The notes: generated from the letters alone by a model not told the origin. A stretch of DNA of 42,944 nt from TTA-H9 sp002071415 (GCA_035411425.1 DAONSX010000018.1:1-42944); one strand, 5' to 3'. Shown: positions 23,650 through 33,008, counted from the first letter of the stretch. Made by a program: numbers and translations.

Positions 23650-26118
23650 TTAGGATCTCTTGAAAATACGTTTCCACGCCGATTCTTTTTCAACTTCCCT
23701 GTCGTCGGAATAATATCCATAGCCATAACCATGGCCATATCCATATCCATAGCCATAGCCATAGCCATAGCCGTAACCATAGCCATAAATATTCTTAGCC
23801 ATTTTGATATCATTTACAAGAACAGAAAAATTAGGAAGTTTGCGGTTTTCGATATCCTTAATAATAGCCCCGAAGATCTTTTTATTGGTTACGCCTTGGC
23901 GGATGATAAAAATATTCTGGTCGGAATGTTTCATGAGGAGGAAGGCATCGGTAACCACACCTACGGGAGGAGTATCGAGGATAATATAATCGTAATGTTT
24001 TTTTAGATAATCGAATAGATCGTCGGTTTTGGGCGAAGCCAGTAATTCGGCCGGGTTAGGAGGAACTGGACCTCCCAATATTACATCGAGATTTTCGATT
24101 TTCGTAGGATGGATAATTTCTTCAATTTTGTGTTTACCAATGATGAATGAAGTAATTCCATCGGTATTAGCCAGTCCAAAGTCCTGATGAAGCTTAGGTT
24201 TGCGCAGGTCGGCTCCCATTAACAATGTTTTTTTATCATTGATAGCGAAAACGGTGGCAAGATTGATGGCTATAAATGTTTTTCCGGCTCCAACAATATC
24301 GGAGGTAATCAGGATAGTTTGTTTTTCTTTTCCCTGTGCCCGAAAGATAATATTGGTCCTCAAGGCACGGAAAGCTTCGGCAATGCTTGATTTAGGCCAT
24401 TCGGCCACAACCATCTTAGCTTCTCTTGTGTTATGAGAAATATACCCGATAATAGGCAAGCTGGTAATTTTTTCAATATCTTTTTTCTCGATAATCTTAT
24501 CGTTGAAATAATCTTTGATGAAAACATAACCGCCAGGAATAACGAGACCTAATGTAATTGCAATCAGATAATTGAGGCTTTTCTTGGGGAATATGGGTGA
24601 TTTACCTTCAGCACGAGCTACATCGATTACCTGGTTATCAGGCAGGTTGGAAGCCTTTGTAATCTGAGCCTCGGCTCGTTTTTGCAAAAGAAAAGTAAAT
24701 AAGGTATTTTGCAGGTTGAACTCCCGTTCGAAATTGAGTAAACGTCGTTGGCTGGTGGGCAACTGGCTGATTTGCTGATTCAAATCTTGAATACGTTTTT
24801 CGATATCAGCCAGGGCAATATTCGAAGTGTTGACGATGTTGTTGATATTTTCTACCAGATTAGCCTTGGCATTGGCAATTTTACTTTCAATTTGTATGAT
24901 AGCCGGATTTCGTGGAGTAGAGCTTAACAACAGACCCGAACGTTCTTCATAAAGGCTGGTAAGGTTTTTGATGAGTTCGGCCAGCACGGGATCATCTATA
25001 CCCATTGCCGATGGTACGATAATATCGTTCATCTCGTTCTTCGACTGCACGTAATCTTTCAAATAATTATAGTATTTGTTTTTCACCAACAGGTCTGCTT
25101 TCTGCTTGTCGAGTTCTTTCATGTATTGGAATACCTGCTGAGATTCGAAATCGAGTTCCATGATCTTGGCTTCCTTTTTGAATCCTTCGAGCTGAGATTC
25201 GGCAATCGAAAGACTATCACGAATGCCGATGAGTTCACGATCGATAAATTCTATGGTTTTTGTGGCGATGATGTTTTTTTGATCCAGGTCGCGCTCAAGA
25301 TATTTACTGGTGAGTGTATTGAGAAAATCTACGGTTTTTTCTACTTGACTGCCTTTGGCCTTAATTTCGAGGATAGATGCTTCACGATTAATCGGTTCTA
25401 TCTTTATATTGTGAAATTCTTTTACCAGACTGGGCAGGTCGTTAAAAGTAAAGAAGAACGTTTTATTGACATGTTCTTTCGAATTGAAGTTGTAGTTGAG
25501 TAAAACTCTGAATTTGTAATAAGGGCCCGAAATGGTAGTTCCAAAATCATAAATCTGGTTCAGTTTGATGGTTTTTATTTTAGTCTCTCCGTCTTGTTGT
25601 TCCTCAATAAATTTATTATTCTCGAAATCGAAGAGTTTGATGTTTTCACCCTGGGTTTCGAGTTTAAATTGTCTATTATTAAGTATAGTAACATAAAATC
25701 TCAGATGTACGGGTTGTGGATGGATAGAATCATAGAATACTGTAAAAGGAGATTTTCTATAGAGTTCTCTTACGATGAAGTTGTTTTCGGAATAATAGGT
25801 TACATCAACATTTAATACTTTCACGGCTTCGGATGTAAGTGTGTAGCTACTGAGAATTCCCAGTTCATTTTGAATATTTTGCTGGGAATTCATAAAACCG
25901 AGGCCCATCAGTGCTTGGGCATTTATTTCCTTATTGCCCTTATCCTGAATCAATACTGTGGTAGAAACCTCATAGGTGGGGGTGGTGTATTTGTTGAACA
26001 AAAAGGCAATCACCAAAGCAACAAATATGGCGAGTGCGAACAGATACCAGTATCTCAAGAACTTGAAAAAAATCTGTTTGAAATCGATATTTTCTTCTTG
26101 TTGCTGATAATCGGGCAT
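23650..26118 (-). CDS. Wzc-like exopolysaccharide chain-length tyrosine kinase
   Basis: This inner-membrane polysaccharide co-polymerase is fused to a BY-kinase. A Wzz domain follows the first TM (WYLFALAIFVALVIAFLF). A coiled region of about 300 residues and a second TM (LIAITLGLVIPGGYVFI) lead to the kinase. Walker A is IVGAGKTF near residue 615, A' is MGADLRKPK, and Walker B is YIILDTPPVGVVTDAF. The C-terminal tail is a run of Gly-Tyr dipeptides encoded by a hexamer repeat, in place of the usual scattered Tyr cluster. I prefer the ATG at 26118 (MPDYQQQ); a GTG at 26136 would add six residues. It follows wza by 38 bp. Confidence 0.9.
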   Translation of the reverse strand: MPDYQQQEENIDFKQIFFKFLRYWYLFALAIFVALVIAFLFNKYTTPTYEVSTTVLIQDKGNKEINAQALMGLGFMNSQQNIQNELGILSSYTLTSEAVKVLNVDVTYYSENNFIVRELYRKSPFTVFYDSIHPQPVHLRFYVTILNNRQFKLETQGENIKLFDFENNKFIEEQQDGETKIKTIKLNQIYDFGTTISGPYYKFRVLLNYNFNSKEHVNKTFFFTFNDLPSLVKEFHNIKIEPINREASILEIKAKGSQVEKTVDFLNTLTSKYLERDLDQKNIIATKTIEFIDRELIGIRDSLSIAESQLEGFKKEAKIMELDFESQQVFQYMKELDKQKADLLVKNKYYNYLKDYVQSKNEMNDIIVPSAMGIDDPVLAELIKNLTSLYEERSGLLLSSTPRNPAIIQIESKIANAKANLVENINNIVNTSNIALADIEKRIQDLNQQISQLPTSQRRLLNFEREFNLQNTLFTFLLQKRAEAQITKASNLPDNQVIDVARAEGKSPIFPKKSLNYLIAITLGLVIPGGYVFIKDYFNDKIIEKKDIEKITSLPIIGYISHNTREAKMVVAEWPKSSIAEAFRALRTNIIFRAQGKEKQTILITSDIVGAGKTFIAINLATVFAINDKKTLLMGADLRKPKLHQDFGLANTDGITSFIIGKHKIEEIIHPTKIENLDVILGGPVPPNPAELLASPKTDDLFDYLKKHYDYIILDTPPVGVVTDAFLLMKHSDQNIFIIRQGVTNKKIFGAIIKDIENRKLPNFSVLVNDIKMAKNIYGYGYGYGYGYGYGYGYGHGYGYGYYSDDREVEKESAWKRIFKRS
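23715..23792 (-). repeat. 13-copy hexanucleotide tandem repeat in the wzc tail
   Basis: Thirteen 6-nt units (plus-strand forms AGCCAT, ATCCAT, AACCAT, GGCCAT, AGCCGT) run without a break. Four consecutive units at 23751-23774 are identical. On the coding strand they encode Tyr-Gly, with one His in place of Tyr. Copy-number change would keep the frame and alter only the number of tyrosines. Confidence 0.92.
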
Positions 26119-26156
26119 ATTGACGTTGTTATCCACTTTTCGATACTTTTAAGATT

Positions 26157-26966
26157 CTATTTGAAATAATTGAGAATGAGCAATGTTGTTGTGATAGTAG
26201 AAAAAAGAAGGTCGTACGGGAAGGCAGCAAAAGCGTATTGTTTAGCTCTTAAAGGCTCAACATAGACAATGTCATTAGGAAGTAAATAAAGGTAAGGCGA
26301 TTCGAGAAAATTCTTTTTAGTCAAATCAATACGATGCAATTTGGCACCGTTTTGGTCTTGCCTTACCAGCACCACTTTATTTCGGTCGCTAAATACGGTA
26401 AGATCGCCAGCTTTAGCCAATGCCTCATAAATATTGATTTTATCCTGATAAATAAGATAAGTCCCGGGATTTTTTACCTCTCCCAATACGGTAATCTTGA
26501 AATTGACCAGTTTGACGATTACAGTGGTTTCAACCAGGTATTGGTCGACAATGTCCTGAAGTTTTTTCGACACCTCATCTACAGTGAGCCCCGAGACAAA
26601 AATTTTGCCCACGAAAGGAAAATGAATGTAGCCCGAATCGCTAACGGTATAGCTTGTAAGATATATGTTTGCATCACTATAACCTATATTGGTCGCTCTA
26701 CCCATGTCTTCATAATTGAAGAACTTATAGGTTTTTTCGTCCAGGCTTTGAACTTTGATGTAAAGGTTATCGCCCACCTTCAAACGATAATCGGGTTTTG
26801 GGGAAAATTCGAAAATCTCGAGTGTATCTTCCTTGGCAAGTGATTGAAAATATTTGATTTTTTTCTGAGGTACACACGAAATCATCATCATCGATAATAG
26901 AAGAACCTGAATAAAAATACCTCCGTAAGCGTTGAAACTTTTTTTCATTCCTGAGTGTTTATGCAT
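26157..26966 (-). CDS. Wza-like polysaccharide export lipoprotein
   Basis: This outer-membrane export protein carries the polysaccharide export (BexD/CtrA/VexA) domain. A lipoprotein signal ends in LLSMMMISC, with the acylated Cys near residue 31. YRLKVGDNLYIKVQSLDEK is the start of the export domain, and VLGEVKNPGTYLIYQDKINI with YLLPNDIVYVEPLR is the SLBB region. A hydrophobic C-terminal helix (LLFSTITTTLLILNYF) fits the outer-membrane helical barrel. Two ATGs are possible, 26966 and 26948; the second gives a more ordinary signal peptide (MKKSFNAYGG). It is the first gene of the pair with wzc and has a near-consensus promoter. No glycosyltransferases or flippase are beside it. Confidence 0.9.
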   Translation of the reverse strand: MHKHSGMKKSFNAYGGIFIQVLLLSMMMISCVPQKKIKYFQSLAKEDTLEIFEFSPKPDYRLKVGDNLYIKVQSLDEKTYKFFNYEDMGRATNIGYSDANIYLTSYTVSDSGYIHFPFVGKIFVSGLTVDEVSKKLQDIVDQYLVETTVIVKLVNFKITVLGEVKNPGTYLIYQDKINIYEALAKAGDLTVFSDRNKVVLVRQDQNGAKLHRIDLTKKNFLESPYLYLLPNDIVYVEPLRAKQYAFAAFPYDLLFSTITTTLLILNYFK

Positions 26967-27376
26967 TTATGATAAGACATCTTGTAAGCCATTGCTGTTG
27001 ATCGGACCCGATAGGAGAGTTTTTATTGTAAGGATTTCAATTAACCTGTTCAACTATATGGCCCTTTAGTGTCTTTTTGGATGACCTTATTTTCTGGCGC
27101 AAAAATAAATTATTTTTTTCATGAAACAACCCATACCATGCATAATTTTCTCCTTCAATCGAAAAATTTCAGATTCTTTCAACATTCACTCAAAATTCGA
27201 CAAGCCCTATCATGCAAATAGCAGCACCATCAATCTCGTGTATGAAGATTTCAAGAGCACCATAGATTTGCCATTTCTAGTTATAGGAAGAATCGAACAT
27301 CCTACTTAAGGCATCGACACCACGTAAAGAACATGTATCTTCGCAAGCATAAAAAACCTATAAAATTCCACAGGCT
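26967..27376. other. Divergent intergenic region between wza and the PIN-PhoH gene
   Basis: It holds the wza promoter and its long leader. A 62-codon plus-strand frame (27121-27309) overlaps the promoter and has no family resemblance, so I do not count it as a gene. A weak TATCTTCG at 27336-27343 could be the -7 element for the PIN-PhoH gene. Confidence 0.5.
27100..27129 (-). promoter_or_regulatory. Promoter of the wza-wzc operon
   Basis: On the minus strand TTG (27129-27127) and TATTTTTG (27107-27100) are separated by exactly 19 nt, an exact match to the Bacteroidota consensus. The expected start near 27093 gives a leader of about 125 nt or more. Within that leader, 27001-27012 is a 12-nt dyad (ATCGG-ac-CCGAT). 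Confidence 0.8.
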
Positions 27377-28765
27377 ATGAATACAAAGAAAGATATGCTT
27401 CCCCAAACTTCTGATACTAAATCTTCGAAAAAATCCGGATCAAAGAAAATATTCGTTCTCGACACCTCGGTGATTCTATACAATCATGCTTCTTTCTATT
27501 CTTTCGATGATAACGACATTGCCATACCCATCACCGTATTGGAAGAACTCGATAATTTCAAGAAAGGGAACGAAATCAAGAATTTCGAAGCCAGAGAATT
27601 CATCCGCATCATCGATAGATTATCGCATAAGAAGAATCTTACCGATTGGGTTGCAATCGACAATGGCAAAGGTGGAAGTTTCAGAGTAATTTTGGATCAA
27701 CCTCACGAACAAAAGGTTCAGCAAATTTTTGGTGGATATAAAAATGACCATCGTATTTTAAATGCCGCTCTTACACTAAAAGAAATTTATCCAGAGCGCA
27801 AAGTCATTTTAGTTTCGAAAGACATCAATTTGAGAATAAAAGCCAAAGCTCTCAATCTTCAGGCTGAAGACTTCGAAACGGGGAAAATCAAGGATATTGA
27901 GAATCTCGATCCGGGCAAGAAGGTAATATCCCATATAGCTCCGCAAGTTCTATCGAAACTCTGGACTACGGGGAAGTGTTCTCCCTCCGAAATTGGTGAA
28001 AAAGAGCCTATCCCAAATTATTATTATATTTTTCAGAATGCAAGTGAGAACGAAAATCCAACGCTGGCATTTTATAACCCGAAAAGCGGAAACATAGAGC
28101 GCATCGATCCTCAGCCTGTAGAGCGCATCATGCCTCGTAACCCCGAACAGGCCATTGCACTTCATGCCATTACAAATCCCAATGTAAAGTTGGTTACTTT
28201 GATAGGAATAGCCGGAACAGGTAAAACTCTGCTGGCTCTGGCAGGTGCCCTCGAACAACGGAGGCTTTACAAGCAAATTTATCTAGCAAGGCCTATCGTA
28301 CCCCTGAGCAATAAGGATATTGGTTTTCTTCCGGGCAGCGCCGAAGAAAAAATCAGTCCTTACATGGAACCTTTATACGACAATCTAAAATTCATCAAAA
28401 ATCAATATTCCGAAAAGGAAAGAGAATATAAACTTTTCGATGAGATGCTCGAAAACGGAAAGATAGTCATTGCTCCTTTAGCTTTTATTCGTGGGAGAAG
28501 CCTTTCAAATATTTGTTTCATAGTGGATGAAGCTCAAAATCTCACGCCTCACGAAGTAAAAACCATTATCACCCGGGCGGGCGAAGGCACAAAAATCATC
28601 TTTACAGGCGATATTTACCAAATCGATACTCCTTATCTTGATTCACAGTCGAATGGCTTGTCGTACCTGGTGGATAAGATCCACAGCCATCCCATCTATG
28701 CTCACGTAAAACTCGAAAGAGGTGAGCGTTCGGAGCTGGCAAATCTTGCCTCAGAATTACTTTGA
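27377..28765 (+). CDS. PIN-PhoH fusion (PhoH2-type RNase/helicase)
   Basis: This 462-residue protein has an N-terminal PIN nuclease domain (KIFVLDTSVILYNHASFYSF, about residues 22-160, with the first catalytic Asp). A PhoH ATPase follows from about residue 250. Walker A is GIAGTGKTLLALAGALEQ near residue 278 and Walker B is CFIVDEAQNLTPHEVKTII near residue 385. Family members (PhoH2) have RNA helicase and ribonuclease activity. Those are often preceded by a small antitoxin-like gene, but none is visible here. It is distinct from the single-domain PhoH at 13786-14745. Confidence 0.92.
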   Translation: MNTKKDMLPQTSDTKSSKKSGSKKIFVLDTSVILYNHASFYSFDDNDIAIPITVLEELDNFKKGNEIKNFEAREFIRIIDRLSHKKNLTDWVAIDNGKGGSFRVILDQPHEQKVQQIFGGYKNDHRILNAALTLKEIYPERKVILVSKDINLRIKAKALNLQAEDFETGKIKDIENLDPGKKVISHIAPQVLSKLWTTGKCSPSEIGEKEPIPNYYYIFQNASENENPTLAFYNPKSGNIERIDPQPVERIMPRNPEQAIALHAITNPNVKLVTLIGIAGTGKTLLALAGALEQRRLYKQIYLARPIVPLSNKDIGFLPGSAEEKISPYMEPLYDNLKFIKNQYSEKEREYKLFDEMLENGKIVIAPLAFIRGRSLSNICFIVDEAQNLTPHEVKTIITRAGEGTKIIFTGDIYQIDTPYLDSQSNGLSYLVDKIHSHPIYAHVKLERGERSELANLASELL

Positions 28766-29140
28766 ACTTTTTTTGATGGCACCCCTTTCGGCTTATGCTG
28801 CGCTTGAACCGGTCTATTCTAATGGATCAGGTTGTCAACCCAAATCATCCAGTAGAAAAATCTTCAATGGCAGTTGTTTCGATACGCCCAAACTGAGACA
28901 ATCGGCGAAAAGAGATGGTAGAGCAAAGCTTTGCTATACTTGGTCACTGAATAGAATGGGTACTTCGATATGATCTCCGCAATGAACTGTGCAACATATC
29001 AAGCTTATTAATCTGCACATCTTAGCTTGTTCTCAAACAGCACATGCATCGAATATTTCGATCGAAGTGAAGACAGATAGAATTCACTGAACATAAAAAG
29101 CGATTCCTCAAATAATCTTCTGCGGTGAAAAACGGCTAAT
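28766..29140. other. Convergent gene-free stretch
   Basis: No gene is supported; an 83-codon frame overlapping the end of the PIN-PhoH gene has no family resemblance. Two small palindromes are seen: AGCAAAGCTTTGCT at 28922-28935 and ATCGAA-tat-TTCGAT at 29048-29062. Neither has a T-run, so neither is a clear terminator. Confidence 0.5.
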
Positions 29141-30217
29141 TCATTTAATGTTAGAAACCTCCGAAGGTTTTATATAAAAATATCCCAATGGCCTGAGAAT
29201 TTTATCGAATGTGAAGAATTGAGCCAACACTATATCCTTCCCGTCATTTACTTCGGCATAAAGTCTGTCGACATCCCAGGGAAAAAGTTTTCCATTTTCG
29301 TCTCTAACTTCATGCTCTGGTTTTTTATGAAATGTCCTTATCGTGGTGATTTTCCCATTCCTGTCCCTGAGGGTAATCACAAAAAAAGGCCGAGAGGCAA
29401 GTAGCGAATCCATATCCAAATCTTCGACATGGTTGAGGAAAGATTCGAATTTAATATTATTGAACGAATTCATAAAAGCCAGTACTTTAAGTGTATCATA
29501 ACCCGAAACAGTTTGTTGGGTGGCAAGTGAGACAACTTCGAGGCGATTGTCGTCGTGATGGATTACTTTATAAGATTGTTCTGGCATTTCGGGAATCTCG
29601 ACGGTAACTTCGTGGATGTCGGCCAGCCGCTGGTGAAAGATAGTATGGTCTCGCCAATCTTCCAATCGGGTAGAATATCTGGGCGAAACAAATCCTCTCA
29701 ATCCTGGCAGGTCAACGATAAAGGGCATATTTGCACCTTCCATGAGCATATAGGTGCCTCTTAGATCGGGTGTAGCATCCCCCACATAATACACCTTGCT
29801 TTGTTTTTCAGTGAACCATGCCTGTTTGCCAAAACAATGAATGCGGGGCAGCCATTGATAAATTTCGACCTTGACGGCATTTGCCGCTAAAAGACTAATA
29901 ACATTTTTTTGCTGATTCGCCGGAACAGGCTCTTTTACCCGAATGTTCTTTATGGTTTGCAGAAACATGTCGATAACAGGTTTTGAAGCGGGGTATTCTC
30001 CATTTACTGTCCAGTGCCCATCTTCCCGACGTTCCAGTATCACCGAATGATTTCGCTTGTCAGCTAATAGAATTCTTGAAATACTCGCCGTATCTTCTAC
30101 AGCAAATTTACCTTCATCCTTATCGAAGGTGGTATTCGAACGACCAAAAATCAACCAACCAGCGATTATTGCCAATAAAACTATAAGGATTATAATCAAA
30201 ATTCGTTTATTCTTCAT
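29141..30217 (-). CDS. DUF4340 membrane-anchored protein
   Basis: This 358-residue protein has one N-terminal TM (RILIIILIVLLAIIAGWLIF) and an extracytoplasmic beta-rich body. ISRILLADKRNHSVILERRE, GHWTVNGEYPASKPVIDMFL and RLEDWRDHTIF are typical of DUF4340 proteins, which in Bacteroidota often sit with gliding/ABC-transport genes. Here no such genes are adjacent. Function is unknown. It is divergent from the alpha/beta hydrolase gene. Confidence 0.8.
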   Translation of the reverse strand: MKNKRILIIILIVLLAIIAGWLIFGRSNTTFDKDEGKFAVEDTASISRILLADKRNHSVILERREDGHWTVNGEYPASKPVIDMFLQTIKNIRVKEPVPANQQKNVISLLAANAVKVEIYQWLPRIHCFGKQAWFTEKQSKVYYVGDATPDLRGTYMLMEGANMPFIVDLPGLRGFVSPRYSTRLEDWRDHTIFHQRLADIHEVTVEIPEMPEQSYKVIHHDDNRLEVVSLATQQTVSGYDTLKVLAFMNSFNNIKFESFLNHVEDLDMDSLLASRPFFVITLRDRNGKITTIRTFHKKPEHEVRDENGKLFPWDVDRLYAEVNDGKDIVLAQFFTFDKILRPLGYFYIKPSEVSNIK

Positions 30218-30305
30218 GGGCGATAGTTTTCTGTATTTTCTTTTGTTTCTTTCGAATTCATCATTATGATTTGAGAAGATTAACCGGTTATGAACTAACT
30301 GTGGG

Positions 30306-30345
30306 CAAAATTAAACATTTCGCTTGTTATGAGTGCTTAATTTTG
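30306..30345. promoter_or_regulatory. Divergent -7 boxes for the DUF4340 and hydrolase genes
   Basis: TAATTTTG occurs on the minus strand at 30306-30313 and on the plus strand at 30338-30345; with one more base each side they form a 9-bp inverted repeat (CAAAATTAA/TTAATTTTG). They point away from each other towards the two genes. The -33 regions would overlap. The plus box lies inside the upstream extension of the hydrolase frame, which supports the shorter start at 30372. Confidence 0.5.
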
Positions 30346-30371
30346 TATTCGCTCATCAAGCAAAAAGAAAC

Positions 30372-31142
30372 ATGAATTTGTTCTATCGTAGCTTTGGTCA
30401 GGGACCTCATTTACTCATTCTTCACGGGTTATTTGGACTTTCCGATAATTGGGTGAGTCTAGGACATCGATATGCCGAAAGTTTCACCGTTTGGATACCC
30501 GACCTAAGAAACCATGGTCAATCGCCACATCACCCGGAAATGGGCTATCTAACAATGGTCAACGATATTTTTGATTTTTTCGAACTTCACCAGATCGAAA
30601 AAAGTGCCATCATCGGTCATTCCATGGGAGGGAAAGTGGCTATGCTTTTTGCTACACAACATCCCGAAATGATATCTAAACTCGTTATTGCCGATATTGG
30701 TCCCGGGCCGACTCCCACACCTAATTTACAAAAAACCATCATCGAAACTATGTCGAGCATCGATCTATCGACAATGAAAAACCGCAGGCAAGTGATTAAA
30801 CAATTGCAAGATACTTTTACCCAGCGTGGCCTTATTGATTTGATATTGAAAAATATAGGTCGAAACTCCGAAGGCATATATTATTGGAAACCCAATCTTG
30901 AAGCTTTTTATCAGAATCTCGATGCTTTGGCCGCAAATATCAAATTTTCTGATTACTACCCAAACCCCACTTTATTGTTGAAAGGTGAATTTTCAAATTA
31001 TATTACAGAAAAGGATTTAACCATTCTTTATGAACATTTTCCTCTTATGAAAGAAGCCATTATTCACAATGCAGGCCATTGGCTACATGATGATAATCCA
31101 CAAGAATTCTTCGAAGTGACTTGGAAATTTCTCGATTCCTGA
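30372..31142 (+). CDS. Alpha/beta hydrolase, YbfF-like esterase
   Basis: LLILHGLFGLSDNWVSLG is the oxyanion region. GHSMGGKVAMLFA holds the nucleophile Ser, and HNAGHWLHDDNP the catalytic His. The order and spacing resemble the short-chain acyl esterase YbfF. I chose the ATG at 30372 (MNLFYRSFGQG); the frame can be extended to a GTG at 30333, but that passes through the likely promoter. At 257 residues it is of normal size. The substrate is unknown. Confidence 0.88.
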   Translation: MNLFYRSFGQGPHLLILHGLFGLSDNWVSLGHRYAESFTVWIPDLRNHGQSPHHPEMGYLTMVNDIFDFFELHQIEKSAIIGHSMGGKVAMLFATQHPEMISKLVIADIGPGPTPTPNLQKTIIETMSSIDLSTMKNRRQVIKQLQDTFTQRGLIDLILKNIGRNSEGIYYWKPNLEAFYQNLDALAANIKFSDYYPNPTLLLKGEFSNYITEKDLTILYEHFPLMKEAIIHNAGHWLHDDNPQEFFEVTWKFLDS

Positions 31143-31148
31143 ACTTAC

Positions 31149-31928
31149 TCATCTACGCAACAAGGTTCTTTTTGAACGATACAAATATTTATTCCCCAAA
31201 TCAAAATAAGGAAAGTTATATTTTATACCTACACTTGTATAGATAATAAAATCGTCGGGTTCGCCCGCAATCACTCCATCGAGCTTATCAGTGCCAATGT
31301 TCTGGATTATAGTTTCAAAGGTTAAATCCCAGTTCTTATATAAATAAACATTGGCGCCTACTCCATAATAAATCATAAATTCCATCTTCTTCTGTACCGT
31401 GTTTAATTCGATTTTATTTCCACTTTCAAGGTTATATAAGCTGGGACGCATTTTTGTTGAACCTACCCCAAACAACAAATAAACGTATATATCAGGATGA
31501 GGTTCGTTAGGATAGGCCATGAGATTCACCAGATCGAGCTGCAAATTGGCCCCTATTACATAAGAATAACCTTTGAGTTTTCTATTGAAGATTTCGTTGC
31601 TGGTTTGATATCGATTGAAAATGAAACGACCTTGTATGGCCAGATAGGATATAAATTTGTTGCTGATGATAAAGCCGCTGCTCAATTTACTTTCCTTGAA
31701 TATTTTGTTGATCGGGTCGTTGTCATACTGGCTTAAATCTCCAAAATACAGGCCAGGTCCAATATTCCATTGAACCGACCAATTACGCTTTAAATCCTCA
31801 TATATCTTATTTTTTCCATATCTACTTGTTTGAGCAAGAACTGGCGTGGTAAAGTCTTCAAGGATAAATACAATGAATAAAAAACATACCGTAAGTTGTA
31901 AAGTTTTAAAATGAGGTTTAATAGGCAT
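31149..31928 (-). CDS. Outer-membrane beta-barrel protein
   Basis: This 259-residue protein has a signal peptide ending near AQTSRYG (residue 34). It continues with alternating hydrophobic beta-strands rich in aromatic residues (WSVQWNIGPGLYFGDLSQYD, YSYVIGANLQLDLVNLM, FMIYYGVGANVYLYKNW). The pattern suggests a small barrel of the OmpA/PorT-like kind. I cannot name the family. Its stop codon faces that of the hydrolase gene with about 6 bp between. Confidence 0.72.
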   Translation of the reverse strand: MPIKPHFKTLQLTVCFLFIVFILEDFTTPVLAQTSRYGKNKIYEDLKRNWSVQWNIGPGLYFGDLSQYDNDPINKIFKESKLSSGFIISNKFISYLAIQGRFIFNRYQTSNEIFNRKLKGYSYVIGANLQLDLVNLMAYPNEPHPDIYVYLLFGVGSTKMRPSLYNLESGNKIELNTVQKKMEFMIYYGVGANVYLYKNWDLTFETIIQNIGTDKLDGVIAGEPDDFIIYTSVGIKYNFPYFDLGNKYLYRSKRTLLRR

Positions 31929-32101
31929 TTTTACAGTTTCTTATATCCAACAAAGTATTAAAAAAAAGTAGAATATCCAGTCAGTGTTTTTCTATTGCTC
32001 TTACAAAGGAAATAAATTTTAATGATTCACGAAAATGCATTTCTATATTCTAAAAAAATGTTAATTATCAGGAAATTATAATAAAATTCATAAAAATGAA
32101 C

Positions 32102-32932
32102 TTATTTTCGGTTTTTTGCAGCCAATGTTGCCACATAAATACTTATCTCATAGAGAATTAATAAAGGGATGGCTACCATTATCTGACTGAACATGTCGGG
32201 AGGTGTAATAATTGCAGCTACTATAAAAATCACCACTATCATTACTTTTCGGTATTTGCGCATCCATCGGTCGGTAATGATTCCCAAGCGTGAAAGCACC
32301 CAGGCCAGGGCAGGCAATTCGAAGATGATTCCCACCGACAGGGTTACCCCAACCACAGTGCTTATGTAAGATGAAAGTGAAACCTGATTTCTTACCACTT
32401 CACTTACTTGATAACTCCCTAAAAAGTTAATGGTTAAAGGAACTATGAGGAAATAACTGAACATAATTCCCATGATAAAGAGACAGCTTACAATGGTTAT
32501 AGCTATGCTGGAATAACGGAGTTCTTCTTCGCGCAGGGCAGGTTTTATAAACCTCCAGAGTTCATAGAATACATAAGGTGAGGCAATGATGAGGCCAGCT
32601 ATCAGAGAGATATAAATATGTTGCGTAAACTGGCCCGACATCGAAATATTTATAAGCGACAATTTGCTGTTGTCGAGACATAAAGCACTTATCCCCAGTT
32701 TTTCTCCCAAACTACACAAAAACCTAATCGTAATGAAATCATTGCTTTTTGGTCCAAGTAATACCGTATCGAAAATGAAATCTCGTTTCATGAAAGCAAA
32801 GGTGGCGCCCAAGGCGACGGCAATAATGGAGCGTACCAAATGCCAGCGCAATTCCTCCAGATGTTCCCAAAACCCCATCTCTTTTTGGGGGTTTGATTTC
32901 TTTTTCATTTTTGATGGGCTAGCATCCACCAT
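32102..32932 (-). CDS. tatC: Sec-independent protein translocase TatC
   Basis: This 276-residue membrane protein has six expected TM helices. The N-terminal cytoplasmic motif EMGFWEHLEELRWHLVRSII, with the conserved Glu residues that bind the twin-arginine signal, and LIIASPYVFYELWRFIKPAL are diagnostic. The C-terminal IVAAIITPPDMFSQIMVAIPLLILYE is also typical. A start at residue 9 (ATG near 32908) is possible. A -7 box TAATTTTG (32950-32957) lies 18 bp upstream. No tatA or tatB is in the window. Confidence 0.97.
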   Translation of the reverse strand: MVDASPSKMKKKSNPQKEMGFWEHLEELRWHLVRSIIAVALGATFAFMKRDFIFDTVLLGPKSNDFITIRFLCSLGEKLGISALCLDNSKLSLINISMSGQFTQHIYISLIAGLIIASPYVFYELWRFIKPALREEELRYSSIAITIVSCLFIMGIMFSYFLIVPLTINFLGSYQVSEVVRNQVSLSSYISTVVGVTLSVGIIFELPALAWVLSRLGIITDRWMRKYRKVMIVVIFIVAAIITPPDMFSQIMVAIPLLILYEISIYVATLAAKNRK

Positions 32933-32949
32933 TTTATTATAACTTGCGT

Positions 32950-32957
32950 CAAAATTA
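32950..32957 (-). promoter_or_regulatory. -7 box for tatC
   Basis: TAATTTTG on the minus strand, 18 bp upstream of the ATG, with no TTG at the right distance. The predicted leader is about ten nucleotides. Confidence 0.4.
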
Positions 32958-33008
32958 CGAAATTCTAAGGCCTTGATGAATTCATCCGATGATTAACACT
33001 TTGGAAAT

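Noticed and set aside
23637..23654. 7-bp hairpin CCTAACA/TGTTAGG considered as a wzc terminator
   Set aside because: It includes the stop codon of wzc and neither strand has a T-run after it.
23715..23792. Tandem hexamers considered as a CRISPR-like or regulatory array
   Set aside because: Units are contiguous, six bases long and in frame in wzc, so they are a coding repeat.
27121..27309. 62-codon plus-strand frame upstream of the PIN-PhoH gene, considered as an antitoxin
   Set aside because: It overlaps the near-consensus wza promoter, has no antitoxin-like features and stops 70 bp before the gene.
28922..28935. Perfect palindrome AGCAAAGCTTTGCT considered as a terminator or att site
   Set aside because: No loop, no T-run and no partner copy; short palindromes of this size occur by chance.
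28722..28973. 83-codon frame after the PIN-PhoH gene
   Set aside because: It begins inside the PIN-PhoH gene in another frame and its unique part resembles no protein.
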